Both the position numbers and the translations under genes were made by a program. Below, piece after piece: positions 20,465 to 30,400 of a stretch of DNA of 64,000 nt (within the stretch, counting starts at the first letter, position 1; every line of letters starts with the position of its first letter). Origin of the DNA: Stutzerimonas stutzeri (lineage in GTDB: Bacteria; Pseudomonadota; Gammaproteobacteria; Pseudomonadales; Pseudomonadaceae); contig DGLA01000014.1 in assembly GCA_002387205.1 (NCBI GenBank), positions 14,293 through 78,292 on the forward strand, in the 5' to 3' direction. Under the pieces are notes generated by a model. The model saw only the letters and a program-made list of their open reading frames with translations, did no database searches and was not told the DNA's origin.

Positions 20465-22495
20465 TTGAAAAGCCTGCTGCATCCCGCTATCGCGTTGATG
20501 AACCGCCTGAGCTTCGGCATGAAGTTCAGCCTGATCAGCGTGCTTTTCTTCGTTCCCATGTTGCTTACCAATTTTTACCTGGTACGTGATTCGTATCGGG
20601 AGTTCGTCGGTACGCGTACGGAGCTGCAGAGCCTCGAGTTGCTGGGCGCAACCTTGCAGTTGCGACGCGAAATGGAAGATTGGAAGGACCTGGTCGAGAT
20701 CGAGGGCATCATCGGCCAGAGCGGTGAAGTCCAGGCGCTCGCCACTCGTCTGGCCAACGCCGAGCGCGAGCTGACGTCGCGCATACAGAGCCTCGCCCCC
20801 GTCAGCGAAAACTCCGAGCAGGTGGCGGAATTCACAAGCCGCCGCGATGAGATCGACGCGGCCCTGCGTGAGGCCCAGGCGCAGCAATCGCTACAGGCGA
20901 AGGCCGCCATGGCCCGAGCGCTGCTGGGTAAGGCGCAGGTCTTGATCAAGCTGGTCGCTGGCCAGTCCGGGCTCAGCCAGGACAGTCAACGCGACGTCCG
21001 CATGCTCGCCGAACTCCTCTCGTCGGTAACACCGGCTATCACGGCAACCTTGGGCGAGGGCCGTGCGGTTGGCTCTTATACCTTCGGCCAGGGATATCTC
21101 AATTCCGACGCCAGCAACAAGCTGGACGATCTGCTGCTGGAGCTTGAAAAGCAGCAAGCGCAATACGGTGCCCAACTGCAGGATGTGCTGGGCAGTAGCC
21201 CCGCCGCGCAGAGCCAGCTCGAGAGCCACGCCACTGCCAGTCGCGGCTCTCTGCAGTCGAGCAGCGACATCTTTCAGGATCAGGTGATCATGGCCGAGGC
21301 GCTGGATCAGCCCTGGGAAAATTTCTACGACCTGATCAGCACCGAGATGGCGAAAACCTATGCGCTCAACGACGCCATCCTCGCCTTCCTGGATGACCAG
21401 CTCGAGCAGCGCCTGGAACAGAAGCGATTACTGATGGTGCTGCTGCTGGCCGCACTGGCAGTGGTGTTTGTACTGATCGTCTACCTCTACAGCGCGTTCT
21501 ATATGTCTACCCGTGCATCGTTGCGCAGCCTCGGCGCGACCATGGACCGAGTGGCGGCAGGGGATATGACCGCGCGTTTCAAGGTGCAAAGCCGCGACGA
21601 GCTGGGTGAGCTGGGGCAGGTGTTCAACGAGACGGTGTCGAGAATCCGCGAACTCATCGAGCGCGTCGGGCATACAGTGGGTGAAGTAGAGCGTCAGGCT
21701 TCGCGCGTGGAAACCGTCTCTGGCGAGAGCAACCAGACGGTGTCGGAGCAGCGCGGGCAGATCGAGCAGGTCGCCACGGCAATGAACGAGATGTCGGCGA
21801 CCGCGCAGGAAGTGGCCACCAGTGCTGAAGCCGCAGTGGGCAGCGCCCAGAGTGTCAATGAGGAAACCCTCAGCGGCCGGCATCTGGTCCAGGCGCAGGT
21901 GGGCGGCATTGAGCGCCTGGCTGCGGAGATCGAACAGTCGGTCCAGGTGATCAACCAGCTGGCAGGCGACAGCAAGGCCATCAGCCAGGTGCTGGATGTC
22001 ATCAAGGGTGTGGCCGAGCAGACCAATCTGCTGGCGCTCAATGCCGCAATCGAGGCGGCGCGAGCGGGCGAACAAGGGCGCGGCTTCGCTGTGGTGGCCG
22101 ATGAGGTGCGCAGCCTGGCCAAGCGCACCCAGCAGTCCACTGCGGAAATCGAGCAGATGATCGCCAAGCTGCAGGGCGGTGTTGGCGCTGCGGTGAAAAC
22201 CATGCACGCCAGCCATGTGATGGCCGAGGAAACCGTCGGTCAGTCATCCCAGGTCCAGCAGGCACTTGAAAACATCCTCAACGCGGTCGGCATCATCGTC
22301 GATCAGAACCAGCAGATCGCGGCCGCCGCCGAACAGCAGACCGCCGTCGCCCACGATATCGATCGCAACATTGTCGCGATCAACGAGGCCGGCCAGCGAA
22401 CCGCCGAGGGCGCAGGCCATACCGAGCAGGCGAGTCGTGAACTCACCGAGCTGGTCGCCCGGCTGCAGCAGTTGATCGGGGCGTTTCGCGTCTGA
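20465..22495 (+). CDS. Methyl-accepting chemotaxis protein (PA4520-like)
   Basis: A 676-residue chemoreceptor. TM1 is at ~18-36 (FSLISVLFFVPMLLTNFYL), followed by a ~300-residue helical periplasmic sensor region, TM2 at ~320-345, a HAMP domain, then a cytoplasmic signalling domain. The hairpin tip reads VIKGVAEQTNLLALNAAIEAARAGEQGRGFAVVADEVR. The start is TTG 20465, with GGGAG 9 bp upstream and the PA4520-like N-terminus LKSLLHPAIALMNRL. Ligand unknown. It follows ampDE as in P. aeruginosa. Confidence 0.92.
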   Translation: MKSLLHPAIALMNRLSFGMKFSLISVLFFVPMLLTNFYLVRDSYREFVGTRTELQSLELLGATLQLRREMEDWKDLVEIEGIIGQSGEVQALATRLANAERELTSRIQSLAPVSENSEQVAEFTSRRDEIDAALREAQAQQSLQAKAAMARALLGKAQVLIKLVAGQSGLSQDSQRDVRMLAELLSSVTPAITATLGEGRAVGSYTFGQGYLNSDASNKLDDLLLELEKQQAQYGAQLQDVLGSSPAAQSQLESHATASRGSLQSSSDIFQDQVIMAEALDQPWENFYDLISTEMAKTYALNDAILAFLDDQLEQRLEQKRLLMVLLLAALAVVFVLIVYLYSAFYMSTRASLRSLGATMDRVAAGDMTARFKVQSRDELGELGQVFNETVSRIRELIERVGHTVGEVERQASRVETVSGESNQTVSEQRGQIEQVATAMNEMSATAQEVATSAEAAVGSAQSVNEETLSGRHLVQAQVGGIERLAAEIEQSVQVINQLAGDSKAISQVLDVIKGVAEQTNLLALNAAIEAARAGEQGRGFAVVADEVRSLAKRTQQSTAEIEQMIAKLQGGVGAAVKTMHASHVMAEETVGQSSQVQQALENILNAVGIIVDQNQQIAAAAEQQTAVAHDIDRNIVAINEAGQRTAEGAGHTEQASRELTELVARLQQLIGAFRV

Positions 22496-22532
22496 CCAAC
22501 AACGCTGGGGCGGGTTTACGTACGGGCTGTAA

Positions 22533-23321
22533 TCAGCCCCAGCCAAACAACTCGCAGCTGTTGCGATAGCTGGCGTCGGCCAGCTCCTCGGGGCTGATGC
22601 CGCGCAGTTCGGCCAGCTCCCGGCAGATGTCCGGGAGGAATTCCGGGCTGTTGCGTTGGCCGGCGTGGCTGTGGGGCGTGATGTCCGGGGCGTCGGTTTC
22701 CAGCACGATGCTCTCGAGCGGCAGTTGTTGCAGCACACGGTGCATACGATGGGCCTGGGGCCAGGTGCCAGCGCCGCCCAGGCCGAGCTTGTAGCCCAAC
22801 TTAATGTACTCGCGGGCTTCTTCCCAGCTGCCGCTGAACGCGTGAGCGATGCCAGTGCGCTTGAGTTTGTAGCGCTTCAAGGTGGCGATCATCGGCGCGT
22901 GGGCGCGGCGAACATGCAGCAGCACCGGCAGTTCGAACTCATTGGCCAGGTCGAACTGTGCTTCGAGCAGCTCTTGCTGGCGGTTCTTGTCCGGGTTTTC
23001 GATGTAGTAGTCGAGGCCGATCTCGCCGATGGCGCAGAGCTTGTCCTCGCCTCGCAACCGCTGCAGCCAGTGGCGCAGCGCGTCGATATGCTCCGGTCGG
23101 TGGTCCTGCAGGAACACCGGGTGCAGGCCCAGCGCGGCATAGACGGCTGGCTCGTCCAGTGCCAACTGCCAGACCCTCTCCCAGTTCGCTTGGTGAACGC
23201 CGAGCACAAGGATCCGCTCGACACCGGCACTGGCGCAGCGGGCCAGTACCTCACCGCGGTCGGCATCGAAGGGGTCGAAGTCGAGGTGGGTGTGGGTGTC
23301 GATCAGGGGCACGGCGGTCAT
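22533..23321 (-). CDS. TatD family metal-dependent hydrolase
   Basis: A 262-residue TIM-barrel hydrolase. Metal ligands are in IDTHTHLDF, GEIGLDYY, LLHVRRAH and LETDAPDITP. TatD-family enzymes are magnesium-dependent 3'-5' nucleases active on damaged DNA/RNA. Which of the TatD/YcfH/YjjV paralogues this is cannot be settled from the window. It is convergent with the chemoreceptor gene and 33 bp downstream of the small 81-residue gene. Confidence 0.92.
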   Translation of the reverse strand: MTAVPLIDTHTHLDFDPFDADRGEVLARCASAGVERILVLGVHQANWERVWQLALDEPAVYAALGLHPVFLQDHRPEHIDALRHWLQRLRGEDKLCAIGEIGLDYYIENPDKNRQQELLEAQFDLANEFELPVLLHVRRAHAPMIATLKRYKLKRTGIAHAFSGSWEEAREYIKLGYKLGLGGAGTWPQAHRMHRVLQQLPLESIVLETDAPDITPHSHAGQRNSPEFLPDICRELAELRGISPEELADASYRNSCELFGWG

Positions 23322-23354
23322 CTCCTTGTTTTCAGCAGTTAGCAGCGGCGTGGT

Positions 23355-23600
23355 TCAGCGGTGCGCTTCTTCTTCGATCTGGATATCGCTGACGCCCAGT
23401 TCGGCCATGCGGCTGTGCTCGCTGGCGCGTTCCGGGATTTCCCAGGGTGCATCGGTAGTGGCACGAGGCTCCTTGACGTGGTGCAACAGTATCTCCAGCT
23501 CGGCCTGCTCCATTGATGGCTCTTCAAAGGCGCTCATTGTCAGCGAGGCGGGTTCGCCATTGATCAGGTAATGGATGCGGTAGCGTTTCAGTTCAGTCAT
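23355..23600 (-). CDS. Small conserved hypothetical protein
   Basis: An 81-residue acidic soluble protein beginning MTELKRYRIHYLINGEPASLTMSAFEEPSMEQAE. The first part looks like a small beta-alpha unit and the tail is polar. It sits between tatD and ada on the same strand with short gaps. Codon use matches its neighbours, so it is very likely a real gene. I do not recognise a function. Confidence 0.75.
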   Translation of the reverse strand: MTELKRYRIHYLINGEPASLTMSAFEEPSMEQAELEILLHHVKEPRATTDAPWEIPERASEHSRMAELGVSDIQIEEEAHR

Positions 23601-23650
23601 GGCTGGGCTCTTTGCGGTGGCATGTAGAGCATCCGACCGCTGAAACAGGC

Positions 23651-24688
23651 TCAGGCTCCCGATTCATCACGCTCCGACTCGAGCAGGGCGGCTTTTCGCT
23701 CGATACCCCAGCGGTAGCCGGTCAGCGCCTGGTTGGCCCCGATCACCCGATGGCAAGGCACCAACAATCCCACCGGGTTGCTGGCGCAGGCACGGGCTAC
23801 AGCGCGCGCATGACTGCCAAGGCTTGCTGCCAACTCGCCGTAACGTCGCGTCTCGCCCGGCGGTATGCGCTGCAACGCCTGCCAGACCTTTTGCTGGAAT
23901 GCGGTGCCACGCAGGTCCAGCGGCAACTGCGCGGCGCGGGTGGGCTCTTCCAGTTGAATGATGATCGAGCGCAGCCATTCGCCGAGCCCGGGCTCATCGG
24001 GTAGCAGTTCCGCTGCGGCGAAACGTGAATGCAGCTCGTCGAGCAGCGATTGCCGGTCATCGCCGAACAGCAGGGCGCAGATGCCTTTTTCGCTGGCCGC
24101 TACCAGCAGCAGCCCCAAGGGGCACGCGCTGGTGGCATAGCGCAGGATTTCGCCGGCACCTTTGCGTCGGCGCTGGGCCGGGCTGATCGCCGCGGTGTGC
24201 TGATAGGCGCCGCGCGTGCTGCCGTAACCGGCGCCCAAGGCTGCGCCAAGCACTGACTCGGCATCCGGCAGCTGCATCTCCAGTCGCTCTCGTCGGCGTG
24301 CTGCGGCCCAGGCCCGCGGCGTCAGGCCGGTTCGTGTCTTGAATGCGCGCGCCAGATGTGACGGAGACAGGCCGATACGGGCAGCCAGCTGTTCCAGGGT
24401 CATCGGCTCAGGACTTTCGTCCAACAGGCGGCAGGCCGCTACCACCAACTCATCGAGCTGTTCGGCAAGGCTCTTGCCTCGAGGCGAACAACGTCTGCAC
24501 GCCTGAAATCCGGCGGCCTCGGCCTCGTGGATGTGGCTGAAGAAGCTGACGCCTTCACGCCGGGGGCGACGTGCCGGGCAGCTCGGGCGGCAGAAGATCC
24601 GGGTCGAGTGCACGGCAAACACGAAGCGGCCATCGAAGCTCGGATCGCGATTGCAGAGCGCTTGCCAGCAGTGATCGAAATCGAGCAT
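23651..24688 (-). CDS. ada: Ada: bifunctional methylphosphotriester / O6-methylguanine-DNA methyltransferase and regulator
   Basis: A 345-residue adaptive-response protein. The N-terminal Zn domain has Cys33, Cys37, Cys64 and Cys67 (FCRPSC ... CRRC); the first of these accepts phosphotriester methyl groups and switches Ada into an activator. An AraC HTH follows (~85-180). The C-terminal O6-alkyltransferase contains PCHRVIG with the acceptor Cys. ATG 24688 has GGGAGC upstream; the longer frame is not family-like. Confidence 0.95.
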   Translation of the reverse strand: MLDFDHCWQALCNRDPSFDGRFVFAVHSTRIFCRPSCPARRPRREGVSFFSHIHEAEAAGFQACRRCSPRGKSLAEQLDELVVAACRLLDESPEPMTLEQLAARIGLSPSHLARAFKTRTGLTPRAWAAARRRERLEMQLPDAESVLGAALGAGYGSTRGAYQHTAAISPAQRRRKGAGEILRYATSACPLGLLLVAASEKGICALLFGDDRQSLLDELHSRFAAAELLPDEPGLGEWLRSIIIQLEEPTRAAQLPLDLRGTAFQQKVWQALQRIPPGETRRYGELAASLGSHARAVARACASNPVGLLVPCHRVIGANQALTGYRWGIERKAALLESERDESGA

Positions 24689-24846
24689 CGCAGTGCTCCC
24701 TGGGTAAAGGACTTCGATTGTCGGCCCTGGTCGGCCCCGATGCCAATCCACAGTACGCTTTCAAACTTGCGGACTAGCATGGAAGCCGGTTCGTGATTGC
24801 CGTAACCTGCAGATCTGCATAGCCAAATAGGGTCTGTAAGCCGCTG

Positions 24847-25737
24847 ATGAAAACGCCAAAACGACTCGAACCGTTGGTCGAGGATGGGCTGATCGACGAA
24901 GTGCTGCGCCCGCTGATGAGCGGCAAGGAAGCAGCGGTTTATGTAGTGCGCTGTGGTGATGAGCTGCGTTGCGCCAAAGTGTACAAAGAAGCCAACAACC
25001 GCAGCTTCCGGCAGGCCGTCAAATACCAAGAAGGCCGCAAGGTCCGTAGCAGCCGCGATGCCCGCGCCATGGCCAAGGGTTCCAAGCACGGGCGCAAGGA
25101 AAAGGAAGAGAACTGGCAGAACGCCGAAGTTGCCGCCCTGTTCAGGCTGGCGGATGCCGGCGTGCGTGTGCCCAAGCCGTACGACTTCCTCGATGGCGTG
25201 CTGCTGATGGAGATGATTTCAGGCGAAGACGGTGATGCTGCGCCGCGTCTCAATGACGTCGACCTGCATCCCGATGACGCGCGGGAATTTCATGCCTTCA
25301 TGATTCAAGAGGTGGTGAAGATGCTCTGCGCCGGGCTGGTGCATGGCGACCTGTCCGAGTTTAACGTGCTGCTTGATGAGCACGGGCCGGTGATCATCGA
25401 CTTGCCCCAGGCGGTCGATGCGGCGGGAAACAACCACGCCTTCGAGATGCTCGAACGGGACGTGGGCAACATGTCCGCCTATTTTGGGCAGTTCGCGCCC
25501 GAGCTCAAGTTCACCCGCTACGCCAAGGAAATGTGGGCGCTGTATGAAGACGGCAAGCTGACACCGGATTCGGAGCTGACCGGGGAATTCGCCGAGCCGG
25601 AAGACGCGGCGGACCTGGATGCCGTGATGCGGGAAATCAAGGCGACCCTGGCCGATCAGGCGCGCAAGGAAGCCCTGCGCAACGCAATGGACGAACCCAG
25701 CGACGAGCCGCCCACACCGCCCTGGATGCGTAACTGA
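24847..25737 (+). CDS. PA4780-like RIO1-type protein kinase
   Basis: A 296-residue atypical Ser/Thr kinase. The nucleotide loop is GKEAAVYVV, the catalytic loop HGDLSEFNVLL near residues 167-177, and the metal-binding Asp lies in VIIDLPQAVD. An Arg/Lys-rich insert (SRDARAMAKGSKHGRKEKEE) is typical of the RIO1-like bacterial family. The substrate is unknown. It is divergent from ada. Confidence 0.92.
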   Translation: MKTPKRLEPLVEDGLIDEVLRPLMSGKEAAVYVVRCGDELRCAKVYKEANNRSFRQAVKYQEGRKVRSSRDARAMAKGSKHGRKEKEENWQNAEVAALFRLADAGVRVPKPYDFLDGVLLMEMISGEDGDAAPRLNDVDLHPDDAREFHAFMIQEVVKMLCAGLVHGDLSEFNVLLDEHGPVIIDLPQAVDAAGNNHAFEMLERDVGNMSAYFGQFAPELKFTRYAKEMWALYEDGKLTPDSELTGEFAEPEDAADLDAVMREIKATLADQARKEALRNAMDEPSDEPPTPPWMRN

Positions 25738-25743
25738 AGGAAT

Positions 25744-25771
25744 GCAGGGTGGCGTTGGTGCGCCACCCTGC
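25744..25771. terminator. Strong hairpin between convergent RIO kinase and efflux operon
   Basis: GCAGGGTGGCG-TTGGTG-CGCCACCCTGC, a perfect 11-bp stem directly after the kinase stop. No adjacent U-run. Confidence 0.6.
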
Positions 25772-25800
25772 ACGCAAACGGGCCGCCTGGCGTTGTTTGT

Positions 25801-25830
25801 TTGTAGGTGCGAGCTTGCCCGCGATCTGGG
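25801..25830. repeat. Partial REP-like element
   Basis: TGTAGGTGCGAGCTTGCCCGCGAT resembles one half of the Pseudomonas REP palindrome found complete at 47044-47108. The second arm is missing. It lies in the 184-bp gap between two convergent stop codons. Confidence 0.5.
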
Positions 25831-25921
25831 TGCAGTAGCGCATCCCCTCTAGGGATCCGGATTGCCCGGCTGTCCCAGAACGCTGTTTTGATGCTGCTGA
25901 GCAGCACGCAGCCCAACGCCC

Positions 25922-27418
25922 TCATTCCGCGCGGTCCGACGTCGACGTTTCCGACGCCGGCTCGGCATCCTGCACCGCACTCGGGTCCATTTCCCAGCCG
26001 CCGCCCAGCGCGACGAACAGCGCGACCTGGGCCGTCGCCAACGCCGTGCGGCCTTGCAGCGCTTGCTGTCTTGCCTGCAGCGAGCCGCGCTGGGCATCGA
26101 GTACCTCGTTGAGGTTCGCTTCGCCGAGTCGATAGCGCTTCTGCGCCAGCTCATAGGCATAGGCGCGATGGCGGAGGGTGGTGCGCAGCGAGTCCAGGCG
26201 GCGTTTCTGCCCGTCGATGCGCACCAATGAGCGCTCCACTTCTTCCAGCGCCTGAGCCAGTGCCTGCTGGAAGCCAAGGTAGGCACTTTCGCCCTCGACA
26301 TCTGCCAGGTCGATCGCCGCACCGCGCCGGCGGTAGTCGAGAAAGGGCAGGCCGAAGGTCGCACCGAGGCGGGCGAAATTCGATGCAGTGGAAAAGGCAT
26401 CACCCAATGCCAGCCCCGAGCGCCCGACTGCCGCCTGCACGGCAAGCGTCGGGAACAGGTCGCGGCGGGCGGCCAGCGATTGCAATTGGGCCGCTTGCAG
26501 TTGCGCCGCTTCAGCGATCAGGTCCGGGCGTCTTCGCAGCAGGTCCAGCGGTTGTCCGGGCGGGATGGGCTTGTCGGCCAGGGGAACCTTGGCATCGGCT
26601 GTTAGCCGCCGGGCGATGCTTCCCGGTGGCTCGGCGAGCAGCGTGTCCAGCGCCAGCCGCGCTTCGGCCAGGTTGATGTCCAGCTCATCCAGATCCGCCT
26701 GCAGTGAAGCGCGCTCAGCGGTGCTGGCCTCGACATCCAGCCGGGTGACCTCGCCCGCCTCGAACAGTCGGGTGGCAATATGTTCGAGGCCTCTTGCCAG
26801 CTCGATCCCCTCGACCAGCAGCGCGCGTTGCCCCTCAAGGGCGCGTAGCTGCATGTAGCCCTGCGCCATGTTCGAGGCGACCGCCAGCCGTGCCGCAATG
26901 GCCTGGGCTTGGGCGGAGCGGATCTGCTGCCGTGCGCTGTCGGTGCGCGCGCGGGTAGCGCCGAAGATATCCAGCTCCCAACTGGCTTGCAGTGCCAGCT
27001 CCCAGTTATCGAAGGTGATTACATCTTCATCGGGAATGAACTGACCGATGGGGCTGTTGGGGTTCTGTTCGTTGTTATTCTCGATCCACTGGCGGCTGGC
27101 CGAACCGGGCAGATCGAAGGTGGGGAAGAGACCGGCGCGGGCCTGCCGCAACTGCGCACGCGCGGTATCGACGCGCAGCATGGCCAGGCGGATGTCGCGG
27201 TTATTCTCCAACGCCTGGTGCACCAGCCGCGTCAGCACGGGGTCATCGAACTGCTGCCACCAGTCGGCGAGCGCCTCGGCATCGGCTGGCTGCTGGCGCA
27301 CCGCATGGAACCAGCTCTCCGGCACATCGGGTGCCGGGCGTTCCGGCACGCTGGAGCAGGCGCCTAGGGCTAACGCCAGCGCCCAAACCAGGGGCGTGCG
27401 GGGCAATCGGCTCGGCAT
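25922..27418 (-). CDS. RND efflux outer-membrane factor (OprM/NodT family lipoprotein)
   Basis: A 498-residue outer-membrane channel subunit. The signal peptide ends in LGACSS (lipobox). Two OEP repeats follow, with the conserved W-x-x-x-D-x-F/I-G-x-x-x-R motif (SWELDIFGATRARTDSAR) and RRPDLIAEAAQLQAAQ. The ATG overlaps the stop of the pump gene by one base (TGATG), so it is translationally coupled as the third gene of the operon. Confidence 0.93.
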   Translation of the reverse strand: MPSRLPRTPLVWALALALGACSSVPERPAPDVPESWFHAVRQQPADAEALADWWQQFDDPVLTRLVHQALENNRDIRLAMLRVDTARAQLRQARAGLFPTFDLPGSASRQWIENNNEQNPNSPIGQFIPDEDVITFDNWELALQASWELDIFGATRARTDSARQQIRSAQAQAIAARLAVASNMAQGYMQLRALEGQRALLVEGIELARGLEHIATRLFEAGEVTRLDVEASTAERASLQADLDELDINLAEARLALDTLLAEPPGSIARRLTADAKVPLADKPIPPGQPLDLLRRRPDLIAEAAQLQAAQLQSLAARRDLFPTLAVQAAVGRSGLALGDAFSTASNFARLGATFGLPFLDYRRRGAAIDLADVEGESAYLGFQQALAQALEEVERSLVRIDGQKRRLDSLRTTLRHRAYAYELAQKRYRLGEANLNEVLDAQRGSLQARQQALQGRTALATAQVALFVALGGGWEMDPSAVQDAEPASETSTSDRAE

Positions 27419-30400
27419 CAGGTTTCCTCCGGTTTGACGCGCATGAACAGCAGGTACAGGCATGGCACCGCCAGCAGGGTGAGCAAGGTGGCAAAGCCCA
27501 GCCCGCCCATGATGGTTACAGCCATGTTGGCGAAGAAGGGGTCGAACAGCAGCGGTACCATGCCCAGCACCGTGGTACCGGCCGCCATCATCACCGGTCG
27601 CAGGCGCGAAGCGGAGGCTTCGACAATGGCCGTCAGCCGCGGGACCTCGTCGGTAATCTGCCGGTCGATCTCGTCCACCAGCACCACGGCGTTCTTGATC
27701 AACATGCCCGTCAGGCTAAGCAGGCCGAGCAGGGCCATGAAGCCGAACGGCTGGCCGGTCAGCAGCAGCCCGAGCGTGACGCCGCACAGCGCCATCGGCA
27801 CCACCAGCCAGATCATCAGTGGCTGACGGACCTTGGCAAAAAGCAGCACCGTGACCAGCACCATCGCCAGATAGGGCACCGCGAGCGTGCTGGCCAGCGC
27901 CTGCTGGGCATCGGATGACTGTTCGTGGTCGCCGCCCCACTCCAGCGAATAGCCGATCGGCAGTTCGATGCTCTCGATCAGCGGACGAATGCGCTCGAAG
28001 GCGACGTTGGTGTTCTCGCCGTCGCGCGGTTCGGCACGGACCGCGATGGTCCGCTCGCGGCCGTAACGGCGAATCATCGATTCCTCGGTCGTAGCCTCGA
28101 CGCCATCCGCAACCTGGGCCAGCGGCACATAGCTGCGGGTGGCCGGGCTCCAGATCAGACGTTGCAGGAGATCGCCCGGCTCGACGCGATCCTCTGGCGT
28201 AGCGCGCAGGAGGATTGGGATCAGCTCGTCCTGATCGCGGAAAACGCTGACCTGCTGGCCCTCGCTGGCCACCGACAGCGCCTGCGCCACCTGTTGGCGG
28301 GTCAGCCCGGCATCGGCCAGGCGGTCCAGGGCCAGCCGCGGGCGCAGCACCGGAACGGGCGAGCGCCAGTCATCGCGGATGTTGAAGACCTGGCCCTGCT
28401 CCTGAAGGATTCGCTGACCTTCGGCCGAAAGCCTGCGCAGCTCGTCAATGTCGGGGCCGCTGACCCGCGCTTCGAGCTTGGCTTCGGCGTTAGGGCCGAA
28501 CATGAATTGCGCGGCGGCGACATCGGCAGACGGGTAGCGGCCAGGCAGTGTCTGGTTCACCTGGCGGACCAGATCGGCGATCACCTCGGCATTTTCGGTG
28601 CGCACCAGAAAGTGCATCAGCGCCGGGTTGGGCTGTTCCGGGGCATAGGTGAGCATGAAGCGCGACGCGCCCGCGCCGACAAAGGTCGACACATCGGTTA
28701 CGCCGTCCAGCTGCTTCAGATAACCCTCGACATCTTCAGCGGTGCGGCTTGTTTCGAGGATATGCGTGCCCTGCGGCAGGAACAGGTTCACATAGAAGAT
28801 CGGTGTGCTCGACGGCGGAAAGAAGCTCTGTGGCACGCGGCTGAAGCCCAGCACGCTGAGGACCGTCAGCACAACTAATATGCCCAGCGTCAGCCAGGGG
28901 CGACCCAGCACCACACCGACGATACGCCGGTAGCGGTTGTAGATCGGCCCGCTGTAGGCATCGTCCGGGTCGGTGTCATTGTCGCCCTTGTCGCCCTTGT
29001 CGCCCTTGTCGCCCTTGCGCTCGAGCAGGTAGTGCCCGAACAGCGGCACCACCAGCAGCGCCAGCAACCAGCTGAGCAGCAGCGACGCGGCGATGACGAA
29101 GAACAGCGAGAAGAGGAATTCGCCTGTGGTGTCCTGCGACAGCCCGATCCCGGCAAAGGCCAGGATGCCGATGATGGTTGCGCCCAGCAGCGACCACTGC
29201 GTCTGCTGCAGCGTCTTGCGCGAGGCCTCGAGAATACTTTTGCCGCGCTGCTTCTCGATCAGCATGCCGTCGCAGACCACTACGGCATTGTCCACCAGCA
29301 TACCCATGGCGATGATCAGCGCGCCGAGGGAGATGCGTTCCAGCTCGATCCCACCGATCCACATCAGCAGCAGCGTGCCGAGCACGGTTAGAAACAGCAC
29401 GGCGCCGATGATCGCGCCGGCGCGTACCCCCATGGCCAGGCACAGCACGCCGACGACAATGGCCACCGACAGGAAGACATTGAGCGCGAAGCTGTTGACC
29501 GACTCGTTGACGATGCTGTGCTGCTGATACAACGGATGCAGTTCGGCACCCAGCGGCATCAGGTGCTGCATGGATTCCAGCTCTGCCTCGACGCTACGAC
29601 CGACTTCAACGATGTTGCTGCCCGACACGCCGCTGATGCCTATCGTCAGGGCGGGCTCACCGTTATGGCGGATGATCTGGCGTGGGCGCTCGGCGTATTC
29701 GCGTTTCAAGGTGGCGATGGAGCCCAGGTCGACGCTTTGCTGGCCTTGGCCCACTGGCAATGCACGCAGGGCATCCAGGGAGTCGAACGCGCCGGTCGGA
29801 CGGATGTGGACGAAAAATTCGCCAGCGCGCACGCCGCCGGCTTCCACCGCCGCGTCGGCATCGGCCAGTGCAGCGACCAGTTCTTGCGGCGATAGGCGTA
29901 GTGCCGCCAGGCGCGCCTGATCGACTTCCACCAGGATCCGTTCTTCACGCACGCCAGCCAGTTCGACCTGGCCAACGCCGTCCGCCGTGATCAATCCGCG
30001 GCGCAGGTCCTTGGCGACTTCGTGCAGCTCTTCCAGCGTCAGGCCGTCACCGGTCAGGGCAAAGAAGATGCCGTAGACATCGCCAAAATCGTCGTTGACC
30101 AGCGGTGGGTCCAGGCCGGGAGGCAGCTGCTGCCGAGCATCCTCGACCTTGCTGCGCAGCTGATCCCAGATCTGATCGAGCTGCTCACCCGAGTAACGGT
30201 CCTGAATCTCGACGCGGATTTCCGCGAGGCCGATCATCGAGCGCGAGCGGATTTCCTTGACCTCGGAAAGCTCCTGAATGGCGCTTTCCAAGGGTTCGGT
30301 CACTTCCTGCTCGACCTCGAGCGCCGTCGCGCCGGGATACTGCACCGTGACGATGGCTTCCTTGATGGTGAATTCCGGGTCTTCCAGGCGGCCCATTTCG

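Noticed and set aside
28973..29020. CRISPR-like short repeat
   Set aside because: The four 9-bp units are contiguous without spacers and are in frame in the pump gene.
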